From Thermincola sp. (lineage in GTDB: Bacteria; Bacillota; Thermincolia; Thermincolales; UBA2595): a stretch of DNA of 32,486 nt. Position 1 is the first letter of the stretch. Every line of letters starts with the position of its first letter. Positions 17,747 to 26,753 of this stretch are shown piece after piece. Where the stretch lies: positions 1 through 32,486 of the forward strand of contig DYZU01000205.1 in NCBI GenBank assembly GCA_022735835.1. Direction: 5' to 3'. The notes below the pieces were generated by a model, which was not told where the DNA came from, searched no databases, and was given only the letters and a program-made list of their open reading frames with translations. The position numbers were made by a program, and so were the translations under genes.

Positions 17747-18376
17747 TTACCCACAAGTCATGTTCAGGTGGTTTGTATCGTTCAGCAGGCACACGATAGC
17801 CCTGTCTTTGCTGTAAAACTCGATAATGTTCAGGGAGACATTATCCTGTTTGATCTTCCAGTATTCATTAAGGTTCATTCCCAAAACGGTGGCCACCGCA
17901 ATCCTGATTATGCCTCCATGGGCCACCACCAGCACATTTCCGCCGGGGTTCTCATCGATAATCTTGTTTAGCCCGGCCCAGCACCTGTCAGCCACTTCAC
18001 CCAGAGACTCGCCTTCGGGTATTTTGGTGTCCCGCGGGTTGCTGCGCCAGCCCTTCATAACATCATGGAACTGCTGGTCGATCTCACTGTATGTCAGGCC
18101 TTCCCACAGGCCAAAGTTTGTTTCCCGGAGTTCCGGCAGAGCCTTCACCTCCAGGCCGTGAAAAGCGGAGATTATTTGGGCCGTCTGCATGGCTCTCGAC
18201 AGGTCGCTGGCATATACCGCGTTAAACTTTTCGGTCGACAGCCTCAAGGCAATCTTGCCAGCCTGGGCGCGCCCTTCCTCGCTCAGCGGGATATCCCGGT
18301 GGCCCTGGTACTTCAGGCTTTTGTTCCATTCAGTTTCGCCGTGCCTTACCAAATAAAGCCTGGTCACTTTTTCCAT
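17747..18376 (-). CDS. cobC: Histidine phosphatase, probable alpha-ribazole phosphatase
   Basis: LYLVRHGETEWN, DIPLSEEGRAQA, VYASDLSRAMQTA, LVVAHGGIIR; location in cobalamin operon. Confidence 0.87.
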   Translation of the reverse strand: MEKVTRLYLVRHGETEWNKSLKYQGHRDIPLSEEGRAQAGKIALRLSTEKFNAVYASDLSRAMQTAQIISAFHGLEVKALPELRETNFGLWEGLTYSEIDQQFHDVMKGWRSNPRDTKIPEGESLGEVADRCWAGLNKIIDENPGGNVLVVAHGGIIRIAVATVLGMNLNEYWKIKQDNVSLNIIEFYSKDRAIVCLLNDTNHLNMTCG

Positions 18377-19469
18377 TTCTTACTCCCCCCATCTGCAGTA
18401 AGGCCTCAATCAGCTTCTCATTTTCCTCTCTCTTCCTCACAGCGACCCTGATATAGGCCGGCCGCAGATTCTTATACGAACTGCAGTCCCGCACCAGGAT
18501 TCCTCGTTGGCCGAGTATCCGGCACATTTCAGGGGAAGAATAACCCGCACCCTCCACATCGATGAAAATATAGTTTACGTTGGGCTTATACGGCCTGAAC
18601 CCCTCTATGGCCCGGATTTTGCCGAAAAGGTAGTCTTTTTCCCTGGACACATACTCCACGGTCGCTTTTATATATGTTTCGTCAGCCAACGACGCCGCTC
18701 CTGCCAGTTGGGCAAAACAGTTGACATTCCATGGGTCCCTTATCCGGTTCAACCTGCCGACAATACCGGGATTGCCCAATCCCACGCCTAACCGCAGCCC
18801 GGGAACCGCAAAAAATTTCGTCAGGGAATACACGACAAAAAGGTTGTCATGGTCGGGTACCAGGTCTGCCACAGAATAGCGGAAACGGTCAGGTACAAAG
18901 TCCATAAAGGCCTCATCCACTACTACAATTTTGCCCAGTTTACCCGCCTCCCGGATAATTTCCCGCAGTTCTTCCCGGGGCACCAGGCACCCGGTCGGGT
19001 TGTTGGGGTTGCAAACAAAGATAAGGTCCGAATCCTCCCAATGCCGGAAAACATCCTCTTTATCAAGGGCAAAGCCCTTCCCCTCCTGGAGGAGAAGGTC
19101 TTTTACCTCTCCGCCGTTAATTCTTACGGCTATTTCGTACTCATTGAACGTGGGCGCAGGGATCAGCGCCCGGCGGGGTTTTAACAATTTGACCAGCAGG
19201 TAGATTATTTCAATGGCCCCGTTCCCCGCTACAATCATTTCTTGAGGCAGGCCTGTCCGGTCTGAGACGGCTTTCACCAGCAGTTTTGCTTCCGGGTCAG
19301 GATAACGGGCAATGGCGTCTATATTTGCCAGGATCGCTTCCACTGCTCTGGAAGAAGGCCCTAGCGGATTCACATTGGCGCTGAAATCGAGAAATTCATT
19401 TTCTTTTAACCCGTACTTTTCTGCAGCCTCCCGTATGTTTCCTCCATGTATATGTCTAATTTCTGCCAA
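18330..19469 (-). CDS. cobD: L-threonine-O-3-phosphate decarboxylase (PLP aminotransferase fold)
   Basis: HGGNIREAAEKYGLKENEFLDFSANVNPLGPS, FVCNPNNPTGCLVPREEL, SLTKFFAVPGLRLG. Confidence 0.92.
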   Translation of the reverse strand: MAEIRHIHGGNIREAAEKYGLKENEFLDFSANVNPLGPSSRAVEAILANIDAIARYPDPEAKLLVKAVSDRTGLPQEMIVAGNGAIEIIYLLVKLLKPRRALIPAPTFNEYEIAVRINGGEVKDLLLQEGKGFALDKEDVFRHWEDSDLIFVCNPNNPTGCLVPREELREIIREAGKLGKIVVVDEAFMDFVPDRFRYSVADLVPDHDNLFVVYSLTKFFAVPGLRLGVGLGNPGIVGRLNRIRDPWNVNCFAQLAGAASLADETYIKATVEYVSREKDYLFGKIRAIEGFRPYKPNVNYIFIDVEGAGYSSPEMCRILGQRGILVRDCSSYKNLRPAYIRVAVRKREENEKLIEALLQMGGVRNGKSDQALFGKARRN

Positions 19470-20353
19470 ACCGTTTCACCCGCTCTCTCCCGTAATACCT
19501 CCACCCCACCGTCAGTTAACTCGGTTTTGAAGAAATTTCTGAAACCCTTCTCAGCCAATAGTCTCATGGCTTTTCCGGCCAGATTTTGGCCTGAATCAAA
19601 GAGCAGGCCTACCACCGTACCGCTGTGAGCTACATTTACTCCGATTCCGCCGGCCTGCCTGGATATTTCGTAGAGCTCTTCCAGTTCAGGCTTGTATAAA
19701 ATGTGCTGGTTGGCAAACGCACTTTCTGTGGCAGCTTCTCCTAATAGACGGCAGTCCCCGGAAATCAATCCCCTTTCCAGTTTCTCCAGAGCCGAGATAA
19801 CCCTGTGTTCTTTGAGCCGATTCATTTTATCCAATTCCAGGTTTGCATTAAACAAAACAGTATCCACCGAACCGCCCAGGTCAACTATCACAATATCCAG
19901 TTCCGGGGCTTTCCCCAAGACCCTGGCCACTTTGCCCTGCACATGGTCAAACATTGTTATACCGGCAAACATTATCCCGTCGGTCGGTTCGATTGACAGG
20001 GCGATGGCGGCTATTTCCGGTGGGGTAAGGAAGGTCCCCAAAGCGGCGGCAACAGCGGCGCAGGCCGCGGCAATATCCGCCGTGCTGCTGGCCATCCCCT
20101 TCCCGGGCGGGATTGATGAGGAAACGCTTACCTCGGCTCCCGTTTCCGGCCGGTCAAAGAATCGCAAAGTTCTTTCCACTGCCATCCTTACCTTTGACAG
20201 GTTTTTATCAACCCGGATGATTCCGGATGTGTTGAGGGTAACCTTGACCACAGAATAAATATTTACCGGGCAGGTAACCAAAAAATTAAGCTGTTCGATT
20301 TTTCCCTGCACCAACTCTCCGCATGTCCCGTTTGCTCTCGCCATTCCCTGCAT
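19406..20353 (-). CDS. pduX: GHMP kinase, PduX-type L-threonine kinase
   Basis: ANGTCGELVQGKIEQLNFLVTCPVNIYS, SSSIPPGKGMASSTADIAAACAAVA; adjacent to cobD. Confidence 0.88.
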   Translation of the reverse strand: MQGMARANGTCGELVQGKIEQLNFLVTCPVNIYSVVKVTLNTSGIIRVDKNLSKVRMAVERTLRFFDRPETGAEVSVSSSIPPGKGMASSTADIAAACAAVAAALGTFLTPPEIAAIALSIEPTDGIMFAGITMFDHVQGKVARVLGKAPELDIVIVDLGGSVDTVLFNANLELDKMNRLKEHRVISALEKLERGLISGDCRLLGEAATESAFANQHILYKPELEELYEISRQAGGIGVNVAHSGTVVGLLFDSGQNLAGKAMRLLAEKGFRNFFKTELTDGGVEVLRERAGETVWQKLDIYMEETYGRLQKSTG

Positions 20354-20372
20354 AGTATTACCCGCCTCTTCT

Positions 20373-21122
20373 TTATTTTAACAGCCCCTGTGTGTAAACC
20401 AGGTAAACCCCGACCAATCCCAAAACTTCACTGATCTCTTCCACCGCTCCGTATATATCTCCTGTCAAACCGCCTAAGCTCCGCCAAACACTCTTCAGCC
20501 ATAAATGGCCGAGCAGAGCCGGAACCAAAAAGACAAGCGCGCCTTCCCGCATTGCCGCCACCAGGGTAATGACCGTTACTGCCGTAGCCAAGGCAAATTC
20601 CCGGTTTCCGGTGCAATCGGAGTACGAGTTGCCCAAACCCTGTGTTCTCAGGTACGGAAAGAACCTGATGGCATATACCATGCTCCAGCGGGCAAACACC
20701 GGCACTGCCAACAGCCAGCCAATTACGTTGATTTTCAGTAATTCCGCGTAAAAAACAAGTTTAAGCAAAAGCAGGCAGGCCAGTCCCAGTACGCCGAAAG
20801 ACCCGACCCGGCTGTCTTTCATGATCTCCAGCTGGCGCTCACGGTTACGGCCGCTGAACAGGCCGTCCACGGTATCCATGAAACCGTCGATATGTAAACC
20901 CCCGGTGACCAAAACACCTGCCAATATCAAAAAAACAGCCGTAATCAAGGGGGGAAAGAATACCAGGCCTATTTGTCTGACTGCCAGCAAAAACATGCCG
21001 ATTATGAGACCGACCACCGGAAAAAAGGCCGAACCCCGGCCACATTTCCGGTAATCAAACTCCGGGGCCGCTATCTGGATGCGAGTCAAAAACTGCAGGG
21101 CAAAAACAAAGCTATCCCACAT
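20373..21122 (-). CDS. cobS: Adenosylcobinamide-GDP ribazoletransferase (cobalamin synthase)
   Basis: FALQFLTRIQI, GGLHIDGFMDTVDGLFSGRNRERQLEIMKDSRVGSFGVLGLACLLLLK. Confidence 0.94.
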   Translation of the reverse strand: MWDSFVFALQFLTRIQIAAPEFDYRKCGRGSAFFPVVGLIIGMFLLAVRQIGLVFFPPLITAVFLILAGVLVTGGLHIDGFMDTVDGLFSGRNRERQLEIMKDSRVGSFGVLGLACLLLLKLVFYAELLKINVIGWLLAVPVFARWSMVYAIRFFPYLRTQGLGNSYSDCTGNREFALATAVTVITLVAAMREGALVFLVPALLGHLWLKSVWRSLGGLTGDIYGAVEEISEVLGLVGVYLVYTQGLLK

Positions 21123-21131
21123 ATTTATACC

Positions 21132-21725
21132 TCAATACTCAATCCCGCGACGGCTTGTAATACCCTTTTTAAAAGGGTGCTTAACCGCTTTCATTTCCGT
21201 AACCAGGTCGGCCAGCTCAATTATCTCTTCAGGTATACCGCGGCCGGTGAGAATAAGTTCCATGTTATGCGGTTTTGACTTGATTAAATCCACCACCTGT
21301 TTTGTGGTTACCAGTCTGTACCTCAGAGCGTTCCCTATTTCGTCCAGGATTAATACGTCACAGGCTCCGTCATTGATAAAATCCAGAGCTTCCTGCAACC
21401 CCAGCTGGGCATGTTCCAGGTCTTCCTTGTCCGGCCCCCTGTCCTTGACAAAGCATTCTCCGCAGCCGGTGCACTTCTTATAGCCCTGCCGGATCAGGGC
21501 TGCAATTTTGCAGCCGCGGCCAAACTGGCTGATTGTCAAAAGAGGGGCCAGTCTGTTCGCCACCGTTAACTCCCCGGCATAACACCGGCCCTTCATGAAC
21601 TGGATCACGTGAACACGGAAACCGTGCCCGACTGCCCGGACCGCCAGGCCCAGGGCAGCCGTCGTCTTTCCTTTCCCTTCGCCCGTATAAACCTGGACCA
21701 GGCCAAACTCTTTAATGATTTGCAT
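21132..21725 (-). CDS. cobO: Cob(I)yrinic acid a,c-diamide adenosyltransferase
   Basis: VYTGEGKGKTTAALGLAVRAVGHGFRVHVIQFMKG, DVLILDEIGNALRYRLV, LILTGRGIPEEIIELADLVTEM. Confidence 0.94.
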   Translation of the reverse strand: MQIIKEFGLVQVYTGEGKGKTTAALGLAVRAVGHGFRVHVIQFMKGRCYAGELTVANRLAPLLTISQFGRGCKIAALIRQGYKKCTGCGECFVKDRGPDKEDLEHAQLGLQEALDFINDGACDVLILDEIGNALRYRLVTTKQVVDLIKSKPHNMELILTGRGIPEEIIELADLVTEMKAVKHPFKKGITSRRGIEY

Positions 21726-21784
21726 ATTCCCACTTCCTTACAGTGTCCATTTACACCATTTCAAACAATTGTTTATAAATCAAA

Positions 21785-23203
21785 TCACTTGCTTCTTCCC
21801 GCATACTGTTTACAGAAATCAACAAAGCGCCCGGCCAGCCCGGAATCCGAAGCAAAGTGAAGGTGCGCATAAGAAGCCAGAATATTCTCGTTGGCATAAC
21901 CGTCCAGAACAGTCTCCCGGTACCTGTTCCTGACCAGCCGGAACGCATACCTGAATTCTGACGTATCCGGTTCAATCCGCGAGTAATGAAATTCGTGGCC
22001 TCTGGCCATTTTACCGGCCGGCATCAGGATGTTGTCTGACAATGCTTCGGCTTCCACATAACCCATGCCAACCAGTCTTTTTTCCATCACACATCTGCCG
22101 GGGACCAGTCCCACCATGGGAAATTCCCGTCCCTGAAAATCCACGATAGCTCTTGTTAAATACATGAGTCCACCGCATTCAGCAAAGAGAGGCATTCCCG
22201 CAGAACCCGCCGCCCTGATTTGACTTATCATGGCCCGGTTGGCCGAGAGTTCGCCGATAAACATTTCCGGGAAACCGCCCCCGATATAAATGCCGCCCAG
22301 CCCACCGGGCAGTTCGCTGTCATGCAGCGGGCTGAAGGGTACCAGTTCGGCTCCCCCCTTTTCCAGCATCTCAAGGCCGTCCTGGTAATAAAATGAAAAG
22401 GCTTCATCATAGGCTATACCTATTCTGACTTGAATTGAACCTGCTTTTTGTCGGCCCGGCCAGGGGGTGTTTATTTCTGAGGCAGGAGTTAACGGTTCGG
22501 CATTGCCCGCAATCTCCAGCAGTTTATCCAGGTCCATTCCTTCCCTGACCTCATCGGCCAGGGAACCGACCATTTCAGGCAATTCGCCGCCTTCCACCGT
22601 CGGCACCAAGCCGAGGTGCCTTGATGGCAGCTCCAGTTTTGCATTTTTCCTTACATATCCCACAACCGGGAGATCACAGTAGTATTCTATGGCTTCCTGC
22701 ACCAGGTTCAGGTGGCGCTCACTGCCTATTCTGTTTAAAATGACCCCCGCTATATTTAATCCGGGGTCAAAATTCTTATACCCCAAAACCATGGCGGCAG
22801 CGCTTCTGGCCATAGACTTCACGTCAACTATAAGCAGCACCGGGCACTTTAACAATTTGGCGATATACGCCGAACTGCCGTGCTCCGCCGCACCCGATGA
22901 ACCGTCAAAAACCCCCATCACACCTTCAATCAAAGCCACGTCTGCCCCAGCCGCCGAAGCGGTAAACAGCCGAAAAACCGTTTCCTCACCCAGCATCCAG
23001 GCATCCAGGTTGCGGGACTTGTTGCCGGTGGCCAAGGTGTGATATGTAGGGTCAATGTAGTCCGGCCCCACTTTGTAAGGCTGGACATTGTACCCTGACC
23101 TGGCCAGGGCGGCCATTACGGCAGTGGTAATGGTGGTTTTACCGACTCCGCTGTGAGTGCCGGCTATCATCAACCTGGGGATTCTTATACCCTGTATATT
23201 CAT
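21785..23203 (-). CDS. cobB: Cobyrinic acid a,c-diamide synthase
   Basis: IAGTHSGVGKTTITTAVMAAL, YIDPTYHTLATGNKSRNLDAWMLGE, ALIEGVMGVFDG, glutaminase FAECGGLMYL. Confidence 0.95.
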   Translation of the reverse strand: MNIQGIRIPRLMIAGTHSGVGKTTITTAVMAALARSGYNVQPYKVGPDYIDPTYHTLATGNKSRNLDAWMLGEETVFRLFTASAAGADVALIEGVMGVFDGSSGAAEHGSSAYIAKLLKCPVLLIVDVKSMARSAAAMVLGYKNFDPGLNIAGVILNRIGSERHLNLVQEAIEYYCDLPVVGYVRKNAKLELPSRHLGLVPTVEGGELPEMVGSLADEVREGMDLDKLLEIAGNAEPLTPASEINTPWPGRQKAGSIQVRIGIAYDEAFSFYYQDGLEMLEKGGAELVPFSPLHDSELPGGLGGIYIGGGFPEMFIGELSANRAMISQIRAAGSAGMPLFAECGGLMYLTRAIVDFQGREFPMVGLVPGRCVMEKRLVGMGYVEAEALSDNILMPAGKMARGHEFHYSRIEPDTSEFRYAFRLVRNRYRETVLDGYANENILASYAHLHFASDSGLAGRFVDFCKQYAGRSK

Positions 23204-23243
23204 GAGTTCCCATCCTCAGCCTTATTTTGTGTTATAACAGGGG

Positions 23244-24200
23244 TCAGTCAAGCAACATTGAGACCCAGTAGGTTACCAGGCTGCCGAGAAGAACCGTAAG
23301 CCCCGAGACTACGTGCATAATCCTGACCGTGTCCACAATGTGCTGTTTGTCCAAATTCGTTTCAGGGTCGCCCATATAAGCCCGGTGAGACTCAATGCCG
23401 CCGTAGAAATTCACTCCACCCAGCCTCACGCCCAGGGCACCGGCCACTGCCGCTTCCGGTATGCCGCTGTTGGGGCTTGGATGCCTGGCGGCATCCCGCA
23501 GCACTATGCGTACTGCCCTTTTTACCGGCCGGCCCGTGATCAGAAAGGTCAAAACCAGGAGTATCCCGGTCAGTCTCGCGGGTACAAAGTTGCAGATATC
23601 ATCGAACCTGGCGGAAGCCCAGCCGAATTCACGGTATTTTTCATTCCTGTACCCGACCATGGAATCCAGGGTATTGACCGCCTTGTAGGCCATGGCCAGG
23701 GGGACTCCGCCGATAAACGCGTAAAACAGGGGGGCCACGATGCCATCGACAATATTCTCGGCCACTGTCTCTATGGTAGCCCTCGTTATCTCACTTTCGT
23801 CCAGCCCGGCAGTATCCCTGCCCACAATCCAGCCCACTTTCCGGCGCGCACCCGCTATATTACCCGACTTAAGGAGCTTATATATCTCCAGAGCCGCGTC
23901 GCCGAGGCCTTTAACGGCAATCGTGGTACTGAGAAACCAGACGCTGACCAGTAACGCCAGCCAGCGGTTCAGATTCTGAACTCCCGCCATTATACCCCAC
24001 ATTATCATATATGTTGACCCCACCGTGATTATGGTGAGCAGGACACCCGACAGCCTCAACCCAATCAGCGGGGCCGCCCACCTGCGCAGCCATTTTTCCA
24101 GAAAATCAATTCCTTTGCCTATTATCACGACGGGATGGGGAAACTGCCTGGGGTCTCCGACCACCAGGTCCAGAATATAGGCTGCGGCAACCTGAAACAT
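23244..24200 (-). CDS. cbiB: Adenosylcobinamide-phosphate synthase
   Basis: AAAYILDLVVGDPRQFPHPVVIIGKGIDFLEKWLRR, VNTLDSMVGYRNEKYREFGWASARFDDICNFVPARLTG. Start at internal Met 24200 preferred, avoiding overlap with cobQ. Confidence 0.93.
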   Translation of the reverse strand: MFQVAAAYILDLVVGDPRQFPHPVVIIGKGIDFLEKWLRRWAAPLIGLRLSGVLLTIITVGSTYMIMWGIMAGVQNLNRWLALLVSVWFLSTTIAVKGLGDAALEIYKLLKSGNIAGARRKVGWIVGRDTAGLDESEITRATIETVAENIVDGIVAPLFYAFIGGVPLAMAYKAVNTLDSMVGYRNEKYREFGWASARFDDICNFVPARLTGILLVLTFLITGRPVKRAVRIVLRDAARHPSPNSGIPEAAVAGALGVRLGGVNFYGGIESHRAYMGDPETNLDKQHIVDTVRIMHVVSGLTVLLGSLVTYWVSMLLD

Positions 24201-24201
24201 T

Positions 24202-25776
24202 TTAACAGGCCCCCACCCTGCGGGCTTGTTTACCCCGAGGTTCAAGGTTCATTATTTCATATAGTTTATCCATATCCATGCTGTTTCTGACCACATCTGC
24301 CAGTTTGTTAAAATCTTTTTCCCGCTGTTCAAAGACAGTCTGCACGTCACTGGCCTCCAGGGGACCCCATCCCTTCTTCCGCCTTATCACGTCCAGGACA
24401 TGCCGGCGGAAGGAGTCATTGTCAAAAACTCCGTGGATATAGGTCCCAAATACTCTGCCGTCCGCGCGGACAGCCCCGTCCAGAATGTCAACTTCCCGGG
24501 TGGACCGCTCGCAGATCCGGAAGGCCGGCACTACTCCGTCACCGATCTCAGACCGGCCCATGTGAATTTCATACCCTTTCACCAATTGTCCTTTTACCCC
24601 GTCGAAGAACGGTCCGGAACCGATAATTTCCGCCTGGACCTGGGTAGTTATCTTGTCCGGGTCAAAGGTGGTGGTTATGTTCAGCAGGCCCAAACCTTTC
24701 ACGCTGTCAATATCGGACTCGGTGTGCAGGGGGTCATGCAGCTCCTTCCCCAGGATCTGAAAACCTCCGCAGATTCCGATGACGGGAACGCCTCTCCTTT
24801 CCTGTTCGATAATAAGAGACGCCAGTCCTGTTTTTTCAAGGTAGGTTATATCATGAATGGTATTCTTGCTGCCCGGGATGATGATCAGGTCCGGGTTGCC
24901 CATTTTATTGGCCTTGCCGACATACCGCAGCTGGACATCCGGTTCATCCTCAAGGGGGTCAAAATCAGTGAAATTGGAAATGTGGGGGAGGTTAATGACC
25001 ACCACGTCCAACTTATTCTCAACCGTTTTCATGCCGGCCTTCAGCGTCTCTTCCGGAATGGTGTCTTCCTCCTGGATCCGGAATCCCTGGAAATACGGAA
25101 TTATCCCCAGGACCGGCACCCCGGTCTTTTTCTCCAAAAATTCCACCGCCGGCTGAAACAGTTTCACATCACCGCGGAATTTATTAATTATTATGCCGGC
25201 CACCCGGGCCCTGTCCGCCGGGTCCAGGAGCTCCAGGGTGCCCACAACAGAGGCCAGGGCTCCCCCCTTGTCTATGTCTGCCACCAGCAGCACCGGGCAA
25301 TCTGCCATCCTGGCTATTCTCATATTTACTATTTCCGTAGCCTGCAGGTTGACCTCAGCCGGGCTTCCTGCCCCTTCTATAACAATGATTTCATACTCCG
25401 ACCTGAGTTTAGACAATGAATCTTCCACAACACCCAGGACCTGCATGTTATATTTTTCATGATATTCCTTGGCAGACATATTCCCCACCGGCCTGCCGAG
25501 GACAATTACCTGGGAGGTTGCCTGTCCGGTCGGTTTCAGCAGCACAGGGTTCATCAACACGCTCGGGGCCAGGCCGGCGGCTTCCGCCTGAACAACCTGA
25601 GCCCTGCCCATCTCTCCTCCATCCCTGGTGACATAAGAATTGAGGGCCATATTCTGCGATTTAAAAGGCGCAACCTTGTACCCGTCCTGCAGGAATATCC
25701 TGCACAGCGCCGCCACCAGCACGCTCTTACCTACATGTGAACCGGTTCCCTGCAACATAATGCATCCTGACTTCAT
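24202..25776 (-). CDS. cobQ: Cobyric acid synthase
   Basis: MLQGTGSHVGKSVLVAALCRIF, APFKSQNMALNSYVT, GAGSPAEVNL, GICGGFQILG, GTYIHGVFD. Confidence 0.95.
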   Translation of the reverse strand: MKSGCIMLQGTGSHVGKSVLVAALCRIFLQDGYKVAPFKSQNMALNSYVTRDGGEMGRAQVVQAEAAGLAPSVLMNPVLLKPTGQATSQVIVLGRPVGNMSAKEYHEKYNMQVLGVVEDSLSKLRSEYEIIVIEGAGSPAEVNLQATEIVNMRIARMADCPVLLVADIDKGGALASVVGTLELLDPADRARVAGIIINKFRGDVKLFQPAVEFLEKKTGVPVLGIIPYFQGFRIQEEDTIPEETLKAGMKTVENKLDVVVINLPHISNFTDFDPLEDEPDVQLRYVGKANKMGNPDLIIIPGSKNTIHDITYLEKTGLASLIIEQERRGVPVIGICGGFQILGKELHDPLHTESDIDSVKGLGLLNITTTFDPDKITTQVQAEIIGSGPFFDGVKGQLVKGYEIHMGRSEIGDGVVPAFRICERSTREVDILDGAVRADGRVFGTYIHGVFDNDSFRRHVLDVIRRKKGWGPLEASDVQTVFEQREKDFNKLADVVRNSMDMDKLYEIMNLEPRGKQARRVGAC

Positions 25777-25781
25777 AAATC

Positions 25782-26345
25782 TTACTCCTTTCTTCCTTTT
25801 AAATCTATAGGATATCCGGCAACCACCAGGTAAGCCTCGTCAGCCAGGCCCGCAATGATCTGGTTGGCCCGTCCCACAAGTTCCTGGTACTGCCGCCCGA
25901 GGAAATTGTCTGACACCAGGGTCATCCCGACCTCATTTGAAACAATTACCACATGGGCCTCTGCCTCTTTGGCTGCTTCGGCCAAAGACCTTATTTCCTC
26001 TAAAATCTCGGCCTGGAACTCCTTTTGAAATTCTTTTCCCTTTTCTTTTTCTTTTTCAAACATCAGATTGCTCAACAGGACTGTCAGACAATCGAGCATG
26101 ATCACGTCACATTTCGATCCATGATTGATAATTTCTCCGGTAACCTTTACCGGCTCTTCCACAGTTGTCCACGTGTCGGGCCTTCTTGCCCGGTGCAGGG
26201 CAATGCGGTGCCGCATCTCTTCATCCAGGGCCTCGGCCGTCGCGATATAAACAATTTTCTCGCCTAATTCGGAGGTGATCTTTTCGGCAAATGTGCTTTT
26301 GCCGCTCCTGATACCCCCGGTGACAAAAACGAGTTTTCCCCTCAT
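25782..26345 (-). CDS. cobU: Adenosylcobinamide kinase / adenosylcobinamide-phosphate guanylyltransferase
   Basis: Start at internal Met 26345: MRGKLVFVTGGIRSGKSTFAEKITSE (P-loop), IALHRARRPDTWTTVEEP, VIMLDCLTVLLSNL, IVSNEVGMTLVSDNFLGRQYQELVGRANQIIA. Confidence 0.94.
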   Translation of the reverse strand: MRGKLVFVTGGIRSGKSTFAEKITSELGEKIVYIATAEALDEEMRHRIALHRARRPDTWTTVEEPVKVTGEIINHGSKCDVIMLDCLTVLLSNLMFEKEKEKGKEFQKEFQAEILEEIRSLAEAAKEAEAHVVIVSNEVGMTLVSDNFLGRQYQELVGRANQIIAGLADEAYLVVAGYPIDLKGRKE

Positions 26346-26369
26346 TGTGTTCCAACTCCTAAATATTAA

Positions 26370-26394
26370 GTCCTCAGTACTGACGACTGAGGAC
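26370..26394 (-). promoter_or_regulatory. Strong hairpin between cobalamin riboswitch and cobU RBS (candidate expression-platform element)
   Basis: GTCCTCAGT-N7-ACTGAGGAC, perfect 9-bp stem; no good T-run follows; located just upstream of the TTTAGGAG RBS. Confidence 0.55.
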
Positions 26395-26464
26395 ATGGTA
26401 TTATCAAAGGCAATCTGCCGGATGATTCCACCATAATCCTTTACTCGCGAAGGACTGATGGCCA

Positions 26465-26612
26465 ACCTCCGGGCCGGTATCCTGGCTCCCAGATCAACAC
26501 GCCTCTTACGCCTTCCCCCGAACAGGTGGCATCATGTAAGGGCATTCCCTGGCTACAGTGGCGGAGACCGCTCAGGCTTATCCTGATTCCCGTTTGCGAC
26601 ACCCGGAAGCAT
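26465..26612 (-). ncRNA. Cobalamin (B12) riboswitch
   Basis: Minus strand contains GCGGTCTCCGCCACTGTAGCC (B12-box region), TGCCACCTG...GGGGGAAGGCG and GAGCCAGGATAC; closing P1 pairing CTTCCGGG (26602-26609) with CCCGGAGG (26466-26473). Confidence 0.93.
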
Positions 26613-26633
26613 TTTATGCAGTTTATTATACTA

Positions 26634-26662
26634 ATTTTACTACAACTAGGCCTGTATGTAAA
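26634..26662 (-). promoter_or_regulatory. Sigma-A-type promoter of the cobalamin operon
   Basis: Minus strand TTTACA - 17 nt - TAAAAT upstream of the riboswitch; alternative -10 TATAAT at 26625-26630. Confidence 0.55.
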
Positions 26663-26680
26663 TGCCTGGGGTTGCAAAAA

Positions 26681-26709
26681 TTCACATCCCCTTTAACTTG
26701 TGATATACT
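26681..26709 (+). promoter_or_regulatory. Sigma-A-type promoter of the HD-domain gene
   Basis: TTCACA - 17 nt - TATACT. Confidence 0.6.
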
Positions 26710-26753
26710 GAATAAAACCGGTTCCCGGCAACAACCAGGGGTGGGACAAGTTT

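Noticed and set aside
23313-23954. + strand ORF of 213 aa opposite cbiB
   Set aside because: Shadow ORF; no motif, opposite a conserved gene.
24400-25419. Long + strand ORF (339 aa) opposite cobQ
   Set aside because: Antisense shadow of a clearly conserved CDS; translation looks like low-complexity antisense peptide with no recognisable motif.
26025-26060. Pyrimidine-rich low-complexity run (TTTTCCCTTTTCTTTTTCTTTTTC)
   Set aside because: Encodes a Lys/Glu-rich surface loop of CobU (EKEKEKGKEFQKEF); no sign of a regulatory or repeat array function.
26346-26465. N-terminal in-frame extension of cobU into the riboswitch P1 (TTG start, MAISPSRVKDYGG...)
   Set aside because: Conserved CobU N-terminus begins at MRGKLVFVTGGIRSGKS (26345) with its own AGGAG RBS; the upstream frame lies in the leader RNA.
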